Assembly (NCBI RefSeq): GCF_000002875.2 | Contig: NC_009412.2 | Span: 447,001-511,000 of the forward strand | DNA length: 64,000 nt | Source of the DNA: Leishmania infantum JPCM5 | Lineage: Eukaryota; Euglenozoa; Kinetoplastea; Trypanosomatida; Trypanosomatidae | Direction of reading: 5' to 3' | Shown: one piece after another, positions 20,298 through 28,840 of the stretch | Layout of the letters: every line of letters begins with the position of its first letter | Position numbering within the stretch: position 1 is the stretch's first letter | Notes under the pieces: generated by a model | What the model was told of the DNA's origin: nothing | The model's input: only the letters and a program-made list of their open reading frames with translations | Database searches by the model: none | Translations under genes and position numbers: made by a program

Positions 20298-22652
20298 ATG
20301 CAGTATCATGTGCAGCTCGGCCTAGCACCCTCGTGCGCGGCGGGCGACTTCGACGGCGGTGATGGGGTCAGCGGTACCGCTTCTTCGCCGTCGCTCGTCG
20401 CATCGCCTTCTTCGACTTCAGCTCAAGCGAACTCATCGCCAGCCCACCACCGGGAAAGCGCCAGCGGTAGCGGTGTCGGCATCACCGTCGGCCAAGGTCT
20501 TTTGAGCGGTCGCCGCCTCGCTGTGCGACTGGCACCACCGTTGACATCAAGTGCAACCCCTGTAGTCCATGTCCCCGCTAGCGCCGCCGGAGGCATGAGA
20601 GGAGGTGCGAGTCATTGGCACTCAGGCGACAGCCTTTCCAGTGGTGCTCACCGTGGCATGTGCGCGTCCTCTTCTCACCATGCCGCATCCGAAATTCCGG
20701 CCTCGAAGACGAGCACCACCACCGGCAGAGTCAAAACCTTCTCGACCTACGGCAAAGGTATCGTCCGCATCAGCGAGCTTCGGCGACAAGGGGTAACCTC
20801 CGTCGAATCAGGCCTGCGGCTGGCCACACTCGCAGGAGGCCGCTCGGTAGCCGCGACTACATCCACTCACGGAAGCGACGATGCTCATGGTGGTGCCAGC
20901 GAGGACGGAGAAGCCTTTTACGAGGCCTCGGCCCCGCATGCCGCGCCCTCGCAGCGGCGCACACGGCAGCGTGGCTCACCAACGCGGGCAGCCACCACCT
21001 CCGCATCTGTCTCGTCCTCGATACGTGCACGCGGTGGTCGTAGCGATCCAAGCACCAGCGGCAGTGCGCAACGTCGCGGCCGAGGGAGCAGTGGTGGCTC
21101 GCGGGCCTCCGCAGCGGTTACACTGCGCAGTGACGGACAGTTGTGTGACTACCGCTGGTTCACCGCGCGTGGGCGCCGCTGTTTTGTCTACGACGGCCGC
21201 ACGTACAAAGGCTCTAGCGCCCATCGAATGTGGGAGAAGGTCAAGGGGGCGGCGCGGCAGCGTGGTGTGTTGCCGCCGCAGCAAGCCGCGGCGGCGTCGC
21301 GCACATCGCATGCACCACGTGCTCGCGGAAGAGCAGATGCCAGCGTTGCCCACTCAATAGCAGCGGTGCACGCTACTGTGCCGCGTGTGCACCAGGCGTC
21401 CGCTCGCGCGCGCTCCGCAGCTGAGCACGTTCTCCCACAGCAAACAAAACGGAGGTCGACCGCGGTATCCCCAGGACTGGTCGACGACGCGACCCGCACC
21501 GGGGCTCTCGCTACTTCACAGTTGTCGGGGGAATGGCGCACCCTGATGGAGGAGCTTGGTATGATGCCAGATGACGACAGGGGTGCGATGGCAAGCGGCA
21601 GAGAAGGGTGCCTCTTCAAAGTAGCGGGTGGAACGCAGCCTCCGGATGGTGCCGGATCGATCAGGCCGCCCTGCGCTCCACCGTGCCGTGCTAACCTCTC
21701 CGCGAGCAACGCAGCCACGGAGGATGTGATTGAAATCAGCGACAGTAACTCGACCAGCAACGACACGGACGGCTCTGACTCCGACACTTCTAGCACTCTG
21801 TCATCGACAGTGTCGCCCACTGGGGTGAGCGACGACGCTGACCGTGGGCAGCGTAAGGGCAACACTGTTGCGGCTGGTGCCCCACTGCAGTGGCCCGCCA
21901 CGTCCTACTTTAGCGACGCGAGCAGTGTGTGGTCTTCTGCGTCATCCTCCACGACGTCACCTGCTCGGCCGCCATCGTCGACGTCGAGCAGCTCGCCGAG
22001 GCGGAAGCGAGGAAAGCAAGAGCGGTGCACGAAGCACCCTGTAGCCAGCACCACCACCACTGGTGCGCCGGCACGCCTTCGCAGATATCACGGGGTGCAG
22101 GTGGTGGAGCAGGACGGGTGGGTATACCCGGTGGATGTGTACGCATCGCAGCAGCAGCAACAGGGGCGGGAAGGTGGACAAGTGAGAGAGACAGCACCAG
22201 GCATAGCTTCTCATGGTGCCACTCTACCAGCTTCGATCGGGAACCGCACCGGTGTTAGCGGTGGCCGGCCGTCAGTGCCCTGTGGTGTCGATGACCTGCC
22301 CTTGGCTGATCTCTACAGAGAGGCGGTGACTACGCAAAGCAATGTGGCCCTCCCCCCACAACTCTCTGCTCCCGCGCTGCTGGCTGTACCCTTACCGTCT
22401 TCCAAGGCGTCTGCGGGGCTGTCTGTAGTGAGTGGGAGCGGCGCAGCTGTCCCGGTGCGATCTGCCGCTGTTTCAAGCGCGGCTCAGGGACGCCTTCTGA
22501 GCAGTTCCGTCGCACTCCAAAGCAACGTTGGTAGGGGTTGCGTCTCCGCGTTCTTGGGTGCTGATGACAACCTCGACGACTTCAATACCGCAGACCTTGC
22601 CGACATGTTCGTCACGGGAGAAGAAATCGGCGGGCTCCGCTACGATGGCTGA
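20298..22652 (+). CDS. Large Ser/Thr-rich hypothetical protein with one conserved-looking core
   Basis: 784 residues from the ATG at 20298. Most is Ser/Ala/Gly/Arg-rich and probably disordered, with two RGRG-type basic patches that could touch nucleic acid. One ordered-looking segment (about 280-315) contains DYRWFTARGRRCFVYDGRTY and then GSSAHRMWEKVKG. A second (about 595-620) contains YHGVQVVEQDGWVYPVDVYA followed by a glutamine run. The C-terminus is acidic (DDNLDDFNTADLADMF). No family is recognised. The aromatic core with DGRTY...SSAHRMW loosely resembles small nuclear DNA- or chromatin-associated modules. The frame is open back to 19833, but the 155 extra residues come from CA/TA microsatellites, so the internal ATG is preferred. 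The same frame stays open for 134 codons after the TGA (see 22653-23057). Confidence 0.75.
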   Translation: MQYHVQLGLAPSCAAGDFDGGDGVSGTASSPSLVASPSSTSAQANSSPAHHRESASGSGVGITVGQGLLSGRRLAVRLAPPLTSSATPVVHVPASAAGGMRGGASHWHSGDSLSSGAHRGMCASSSHHAASEIPASKTSTTTGRVKTFSTYGKGIVRISELRRQGVTSVESGLRLATLAGGRSVAATTSTHGSDDAHGGASEDGEAFYEASAPHAAPSQRRTRQRGSPTRAATTSASVSSSIRARGGRSDPSTSGSAQRRGRGSSGGSRASAAVTLRSDGQLCDYRWFTARGRRCFVYDGRTYKGSSAHRMWEKVKGAARQRGVLPPQQAAAASRTSHAPRARGRADASVAHSIAAVHATVPRVHQASARARSAAEHVLPQQTKRRSTAVSPGLVDDATRTGALATSQLSGEWRTLMEELGMMPDDDRGAMASGREGCLFKVAGGTQPPDGAGSIRPPCAPPCRANLSASNAATEDVIEISDSNSTSNDTDGSDSDTSSTLSSTVSPTGVSDDADRGQRKGNTVAAGAPLQWPATSYFSDASSVWSSASSSTTSPARPPSSTSSSSPRRKRGKQERCTKHPVASTTTTGAPARLRRYHGVQVVEQDGWVYPVDVYASQQQQQGREGGQVRETAPGIASHGATLPASIGNRTGVSGGRPSVPCGVDDLPLADLYREAVTTQSNVALPPQLSAPALLAVPLPSSKASAGLSVVSGSGAAVPVRSAAVSSAAQGRLLSSSVALQSNVGRGCVSAFLGADDNLDDFNTADLADMFVTGEEIGGLRYDG

Positions 22653-23057
22653 ACACGAATGAAGGTGAACCGTTCATCGCTCTCTCCAAGGCGGCCTGCC
22701 TCCCTTTCCGAGAGGGCGCCGCCTACGCCCACGAATGGAGTGCCCGACACTGGGAGCGACACTGGCACGAAAAGTAAACGCAAGAAAAAAAGGGAGGCTG
22801 AGGATGGTCTGCACGGGGACGCTGTGAGGCTCATAGTGAGCGGAAACCTATTGAGGGTGGACTCACTGACGGTGCGCGCGGTTCATGTGCAGGGGACGCA
22901 GCCTTTCCTCTACCGACGCACTGCCACCGCAACCTTACACGCTTTTTCCATGATTGCTAAGGACCGCTGCGCAGAGCAGGTCGTCACTCACTGTGCTGGA
23001 GAGGACACACTTGCGGTGGCTCTCGTGTCAGTCGCGTCGTGCAAGGTGCGATGCTAA
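22653..23057 (+). other. In-frame open extension after the stop of the 784-residue gene
   Basis: Directly after the TGA at 22650-22652 the same frame is open for 134 codons to a TAA at 23055-23057, with an ATG at 22659. The translation holds a basic KSKRKKKRE patch. It is followed by about 80 residues of mixed, globular-looking sequence (DAVRLIVSGNLLRVDSLTV, then LHAFSMIAKDRCAEQ) with no microsatellite character. It could be a 3' UTR ORF open by chance, a short independent protein, or the C-terminus of a longer ancestral protein cut by the TGA. No splice acceptor for an independent mRNA is obvious within the 7-nt gap. Confidence 0.35.
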
Positions 23058-23377
23058 GCGGTCTAGTGAAGTGATGCCATCCGTGACTATTGCTGCATTT
23101 TCATCCCTATTTCCTTTTTTACCTGTTGCTGCCCCCTCTCCCTCCCCCCTCTCTCTATCTTCACGAGGCCAGCTTCTTTCAACTTCCTTTGCGTCCTCTC
23201 AGCCGCCACATTCGGACGTCATCAAAGACGTTCACACCCTCGGGCATCCCCAAGACACACACGCAGGGGGAAGAGGGAAGGGGGGGGGCACAGACGCCTG
23301 CGCCCACGCCCCTTCTTGCAATTTTTTTTGTTTGCCGTGCGAAGGCACCCTTCTTGTGCCTGCGCATCTCGTACAAG
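23058..23377 (+). other. Intergenic / splice region before FHA-WWE gene
   Basis: Strongly CT-rich at 23095-23165, then a G-run at 23279-23288 and a T-run near 23323-23330. It probably contains the polypyrimidine tract and acceptor for the gene at 23378. No gene is seen. Confidence 0.55.
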
Positions 23378-24781
23378 ATGAGCATTTCCGCCACGGCGCC
23401 AGTGGGCAAGTGGGTGATTGTGCGCTCCGATCGCCTTGTCCTGTCGGTAGACAAGACCGACCACGTGTACGTTGTTGGACGTGGGCGGCAACTGCCATCT
23501 GCTCAGCTGCTGTCGCACAAGTACGCGTCGCGGGAGCACCTGGCGGTGGTGTGGCACCCCCCTCACCTCTACATGATCCAAGAGGGGAAGAACCCCTCCT
23601 TTCTGGGTGCAAGTTGCACACCCGTGCCTCGGTTGAATGACGCCGCTGCCGTCGAGTCAGACGAGAGCGCTCCGTCCTTGTGGCAGCGCGCGCCAGTGAG
23701 GTTTAGTGCAACGGCCGCCGCGAAGGAGGCCACAGCGCACCAGAGCGCAGGCGGCATCATCACGGTCGACGTTCCTCTGTGTGACCCACTGACGGTCACG
23801 CAGGCGCCTGATCGCCATGCGATCGACGCGGCGACCGTGCACTTCCCCGAGGAACTCGCTCTGCCAACGCTGACGGTCCGTTTTGAAGGAACGGAAGTCG
23901 CCCGCGAGGATGCTACAGCGGCAGCGACAACAAGGACAACCGCGGAGATGCTCGCTGTGCCGTCGGTCAGGGCCCTCGGCGGGGGTGACGATGATAACGA
24001 TGAGCTTAGTGACGAGGAGAGGAAAGCGAGCCGGCCCTCTAATGGACGGACCGGGGGCGGCGAAGGCGCGGCGGCGGCCAATGGGAGTGGGAAGCCGGGG
24101 TGGCGTGGGCTGCTGGATGTGGCGCTTCAACAGCAGCAGCAGCAAGACATGTCGGACTCATCACCGGCAGCGCAGGTAAAGGAAGCTCGATCGGAGTCAC
24201 AGCGTTCTCTTGGAGCTGTCGCGCCATCTGCGCAGGCCCCGTTTGGCAGCGCATCGGAGAAGGCACCTGCACCAGCCTGTGCTGATCCTGCGCCACACAA
24301 GCTGGGGATTTGGGAGTGGAAGAACCACATAGAAGGTAAGGGCAGTGACCCCATGCCGTGGCGCAAGTACAACCTCGCCGTGGCAGCGCTGCTGGAGAAG
24401 GCGTATCAAGACACCTCGCTTGCAAAGATCAAGATCCCTGACTCGGCCATGTTTGGCAAGCCGGATGCGAAGGGATACACGTACGGCGTGTGCTTCGCGG
24501 AGAAGGCGCTCGACGGGGCGATGATCCAGTATTCCCTAAAGGAGCCCAGCAAGTTCTGCGTGATTCGTCGCACTGGCGGTCCTCCAGTGGACCGGAAGCG
24601 CGCGAAGAAGGCGCACGTCATTGCGTCGCCGCCATCGTCAGAAGATAGCGAGAGCAACAGCGAGGATAGCTGCAGCGATGACTCTGAAGCGGAGGAAAGT
24701 GCGATCTCCTCTTCCTTGTCTATCAACAGCAGCACTAGTAGCGACGGAACGCCCCCAAAGAAGAGGCGGCGTCCCTACTAG
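23378..24781 (+). CDS. FHA-like and WWE-like domain protein, putative DNA-damage/ADP-ribose reader
   Basis: A 467-residue protein. The N-terminus (about 12-78) looks like an FHA domain of the polynucleotide-kinase/aprataxin type: VVGRGRQLPSAQLLS has the Gly34-Arg35 pair, SREH (Ser51 to His54) is the phospho-binding signature, and an Asn (72) follows in GKNPSF. A low-complexity acidic middle follows (about 180-305). At about 308-402 is a WWE-like domain with the paired tryptophans of IWEWKNH (Trp312, Trp314), then WRKYN, LEKAY and MIQYS, and closing with CVIRRTGG. The C-terminus is Ser/Asp/Glu-rich with a final basic KKRRR patch like a nuclear signal. FHA domains bind phosphothreonine, and WWE domains bind ADP-ribose chains or act in ubiquitin ligases. 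The frame is open back to 23090 through pyrimidine-tract sequence, so ATG 23378 is preferred. Confidence 0.75.
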   Translation: MSISATAPVGKWVIVRSDRLVLSVDKTDHVYVVGRGRQLPSAQLLSHKYASREHLAVVWHPPHLYMIQEGKNPSFLGASCTPVPRLNDAAAVESDESAPSLWQRAPVRFSATAAAKEATAHQSAGGIITVDVPLCDPLTVTQAPDRHAIDAATVHFPEELALPTLTVRFEGTEVAREDATAAATTRTTAEMLAVPSVRALGGGDDDNDELSDEERKASRPSNGRTGGGEGAAAANGSGKPGWRGLLDVALQQQQQQDMSDSSPAAQVKEARSESQRSLGAVAPSAQAPFGSASEKAPAPACADPAPHKLGIWEWKNHIEGKGSDPMPWRKYNLAVAALLEKAYQDTSLAKIKIPDSAMFGKPDAKGYTYGVCFAEKALDGAMIQYSLKEPSKFCVIRRTGGPPVDRKRAKKAHVIASPPSSEDSESNSEDSCSDDSEAEESAISSSLSINSSTSSDGTPPKKRRRPY

Positions 24782-25915
24782 GCGCCCGAGCCACGTGCGC
24801 ATGTATGAGCACGCGCCAGCCTCTGTATAGCGAGCAAGAGACTTCTTGGCGCGCCCTCTCTCCCCCCTCCCCGCTCTCCCACACCACCGGTCACTGGGCG
24901 GCGCACATTTCGCTGTGTTCAACGTGGGTTCTCCGTGGACGTGTGCGTGTGGTTGTGCGTACCCCTTTGCTGACCAGGCAGACGTGTGGTGCAGTGGCTC
25001 CCTGTGATCGATGTGCGTTGCGTCTGGATTAAGCTTTCGTTTGTTAGACTGTTGCCGTTATGCTTTACCGGCGGCTTCTCTTCACCTCCCCCTCCCTTCT
25101 GAAGAGGTTCACAGATGAGGACAAGAAAGCAGCTGGTCAGAGGACACTGGTGGTGGTGGGGAGATCGTGTATGGCGTGGAGGCAGGATAAAGGGCAGCCA
25201 ACCCGTTCTCCGAACGCGTAGAGGTGGTGGCAGAGACGGCCATTGCACACCCTCCTCCCCATGCCGCCTCTTCTACTCGTTTTACTCTACGCGCGCGTAA
25301 CATCGGGCGGCCACGTGTATGCTGACATGTCTGTCCTCCTCGCGTCACGCTTGAGCTTTCCTTGCCCTGTGTCACCTCTTCGTTTCTTTGGCTGGTCATG
25401 GAGGCCATCGAGCTGGCCATGCCAACTAAAAGCGTGAAGCACGCCCATCCTGTACTTCATTTTTGCCAGAGAAGCATAGTGCCGGCGTCGTCGTCATGGC
25501 GTTGTTCTCCGGCGTGTCTTTCAAGGTGGCGACGTGGCGGCTTTCCCATGACGCCTCTCCGAAGCTGCCGCACACCAACGACTTTTTCCAGGTTGGACGA
25601 CACACACGACATGCTGCTCTGTTAGCTGCCCTCCTCGGCCTCCCTCTTTTTCTTACCCTCTTCCTCAGCAGGTGACTCCTTCGATCTTGGAGTCCTGCAA
25701 CCGGATTGACGGCAATGCTTGATGATCTGAACTTCTCTCCCGCACCCCCCCCCTCGACATCCATATCTATTCTGCTCCACGCGCCTGGGCCCTACCTCCC
25801 TGCCTTACCCTCCGCCGCCCCGGTGTTGACTACAGTGGTGTCCGTTATACGTCCTCCACGCGCTACGGTCATTTTCTTAAGCCCTGACTGTAGAGACGCT
25901 GCACGTTGAGGCCGG
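24782..25915 (+). other. Intergenic region before the SMP-30 gene
   Basis: 1.1 kb without a convincing gene. CT-rich tracts occur at 24845-24885, 25230-25300 and 25735-25800. The last probably drives splicing of the gene at 25916. Confidence 0.6.
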
Positions 25916-27157
25916 ATGGCAGCCCTTTTTCAAGTCACGGCACGCCGGGTCAGCACCCCGGCTGGCATCGCACCATGCCAGCTTGGGGAGTCCCCCACCT
26001 GGGACGAGGCGCACCAAGCTCTGTGGTGGGTCGACATCCTTGGCGAGGCCCTGTACGTTGGCCAGCCGGCGCCAGGCAGCATGTGTGATTTCGACCGCGT
26101 CGCCGTGCTGCCGCTACCCGGGCACCGCCCTGGGTTCATCGTGCACACCGCTCCAGGAGATGCCTCTGGCACGGGAAAGCCAGGGGCGCACAGCGCCGCT
26201 CCGTACCATGCCGTGTGGGGCTCGCAGAAGGGGCTGTACTACACCTCATATTCTACAACTTTGCCGTGGCGCATCTCGGGACAGACGTGCCGGCCGCCCA
26301 AGCTGCGCGCCTTGACGCCGGTATCGCACTATCAGATAGCCCGCTTTCCTCAGTCGCTTTTTCAACTACAGGGGGGCCGTGCCTACCGCTTCAACGACGG
26401 CAAAGTCGGGCCGGACAACTCTCTTTGGTGCGGCGGCATCATGGAGCGCACAGACAGCTTTCCTAGGCGCGACCTGGGGTGTGGCTCCCTGATGCGGTGG
26501 GTCGCCGAAAGCCCCGCAAAGGCATTGTCCTCCTCCTCGCCCTCCGTCACGAGTAATGGCTTTTCGGTTGAGGTGCCTAACGTGACCGTGTCGAACGGGA
26601 TAGGGTGGTCCCCGGCTGGGGATGTCTTGTACCACGTTGACACGCCTGCCGCCGTGATTCGTGCATACCCGTACCAAGCTGTGCCCCCTGCGGACGGTCC
26701 CGAAAGGGGCCACCACCACGAAGGCAGGACAAGGGATGCGGGGTACGTGTACTGGGCGCTGCCCAGTTCCCTGAGAGAGCGGGGTGCCACGCTTGACGGG
26801 CTGTGCGTGGACGCGTCGGGGGCGGTGTGGGTGGCGCTGGCGGGCATCGGCGAGGTGGTGCGCCTGCAGGACCGCAATGTCGGCGCCACAGTTGCTGAGC
26901 GGATTGCTATTACGGGCGTTGTCAAGCTGCCGGAGGTAGCACTGTGCACGAGCTGCTGTTTTGGCGACGCCGACCTCACCACGCTCTACATCACCACCGC
27001 GCGTGGCACCTCGAAGGAGGCGGCGGCGTCCTGCAAGCAGGAGGGCGCAGGATGGATTTATGCGGCAAACATGAAAGGAATTGCGAAGGGCATGCCTGCC
27101 TCGCGGCTACGCCTGCCCGAGTCCAGTCTGTCATCTCTGCAACAGCATCACCTGTAG
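25916..27157 (+). CDS. SMP-30/gluconolactonase/regucalcin family protein
   Basis: A 413-residue six-bladed beta-propeller of the SMP-30 family, whose members hydrolyse sugar lactones with a divalent metal. The metal and substrate residues known from regucalcin can be placed. They are Glu25 in LGESPTWD, Asn160 in FNDGKVGPDNSLW, Asn227 in SNGIGWSPAG and Asp294 in LDGLCVDASGAVWVAL. All four are present, so activity is expected. It is longer than the usual roughly 300 residues because of Ser/Pro/His-rich loops (for example about 200-220 and 260-275) and a long N-terminal loop. No signal peptide is seen. The physiological lactone is unknown. A role in aldonolactone or ascorbate-type metabolism is possible but is inference. 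ATG 25916 lies 22 residues before the first propeller motif. Confidence 0.9.
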   Translation: MAALFQVTARRVSTPAGIAPCQLGESPTWDEAHQALWWVDILGEALYVGQPAPGSMCDFDRVAVLPLPGHRPGFIVHTAPGDASGTGKPGAHSAAPYHAVWGSQKGLYYTSYSTTLPWRISGQTCRPPKLRALTPVSHYQIARFPQSLFQLQGGRAYRFNDGKVGPDNSLWCGGIMERTDSFPRRDLGCGSLMRWVAESPAKALSSSSPSVTSNGFSVEVPNVTVSNGIGWSPAGDVLYHVDTPAAVIRAYPYQAVPPADGPERGHHHEGRTRDAGYVYWALPSSLRERGATLDGLCVDASGAVWVALAGIGEVVRLQDRNVGATVAERIAITGVVKLPEVALCTSCCFGDADLTTLYITTARGTSKEAAASCKQEGAGWIYAANMKGIAKGMPASRLRLPESSLSSLQQHHL

Positions 27158-28840
27158 CGCGTGTATGGGGCTGCGCGCATGCAGCCGTCGTTTCTCCACA
27201 CAGGCACGCGTGCCTTCCCCCGTCATGCTTGTTTCGTGATGGGCACATGTCGAATGCCAACTGTACTTCTATGCTCTCTCCCTCTATTTGGATGACGCTC
27301 GCACAGTGGTGCGTGGCCGTAGCTCAAGTCCACAAGAAGAGTTCACTGAACACAAGCACGCACGTATCGCCAAGCTCCGAACTGTGACGAAGGGAGGCGC
27401 TGTCATGGTCGTTTCCGTGAAGGCTCACAGACTTTCACAGAGGGTGATTTCGTCTCAACTGTGCTCTCAAGGAATGCATGAGAGAAGAAATCGAGGTAGC
27501 CTTGCGTTAAGCCTCTCACCCACCCACCCACCGCCGCCGATTGCGCGCTAATCTGTAAGCAAAGAGAAGGGCTGCGTAGATGGTGATCCGCGCGCGTGCT
27601 ATTGAGATGGCGATGCGCATCACAGTTGTGCTTCCGTCTGTTTCGAGTATTTCCTTTCTTCTTTCCTCCCCTCGTTGCCCTTTGCCTACCACGACCACTA
27701 CCACCACCACACATGGATCTTGATGCTTGCGCGTCCACACGTGCCGTACATCGCTCGTGCCCCCCTCCCCTCTTGGGCCCTCCCTGGTCACTTCGCGCAG
27801 GTGCCCTCATCTTTGACCTCTAAAGGAAGTGCGCCTGCTCCCCCTCTCCCCTTGTGCTCATCCCCTCATCCTTTCCGTTTGGATTTCGCGTGTGTGTGTG
27901 TGTTGGAGGTGCGTGTGCGTTTTGGCGCTTTTGTTTCGCGCGTGCCCACCCCCTAACTGGCTGTGTGTTCCGGTTCCTCGATCATCGCCGCAGCGCGTCG
28001 TCTCTCTCTCTCTCTTTCTCGTCTCTCGTTTGCTGTCCTTGACTCCTTTTTTCATCTTCCTCGCCCCTTCCACGCCTTCTTCTTGTCGAGTTCAGCGCCA
28101 GATCATTGGGGCCCTTCGTTTCCCAAGTTTTCAGCAAGTACTGTTGTGAAGGGGGACAAAAGGCGAACGACGGAAACAGCTGAACGGGGTCGTGTTAGAC
28201 TCAAACAAAAAGGCAGAGAGAGAACAAGAGACAGAGCACCGCCGCGCCTCAGAGGCAACGGGTCAAAAGGGGAACCAGTAAACAACACACAGCGGAATGC
28301 CAGGTGCGCACTTACGTGCTAAGTCGCGTTGGTAGTCTCCGGTGTGTGCTTGTGTGATTCTCAGCCGCCCGCTTCTCTCTCCCCTCCCTCGCGCACGTTC
28401 TTTCTTGGCTTCTCTACCTCCCTCCTCTCTTTCTCCTTTTGTTTCGGCTTTCTTTTCCTTATTGTAGTAGAGGTCGTTTCTCAGCCACTTCTCTCGGGTC
28501 TTGTGCGCAGCAGCACACACGTCCACACGCACACACCTCTCTCCTCCTCCCCCCTCCCCCTCCCTCTTTCTCTCTCCGCAAGCAAAAACAAAAGTAAGCG
28601 TAAAGGCAACAAAAGGAAGGACGGAAAGACGGAAGAGGTGCACCACCCCGTTCACAGCGCACTCAGCAACGAACGGAAGAACAAAACAGCCGAGCCGCTC
28701 GTGCACTGTGCGCTAACCGCTGTCGCCTCTCTGCGTCTTGTAGCCGGCAAGAAAGAGAGAGGCAGCGACGACACTCCCCACACGTTTATATCTGGCCTCG
28801 TCGGCTAGTCCCCAACCCCCTCCCTCGTTCGACTGTAGCC
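27158..28840 (+). other. Intergenic region between SMP-30 and P450 reductase
   Basis: 1.7 kb without a convincing gene. CT-rich at 27650-27700, 27830-27880, 28000-28090 and 28370-28450. A pyrimidine stretch at 28535-28580 is the likely splice signal for the reductase. A short TG run lies at 27889-27903. Confidence 0.6.
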
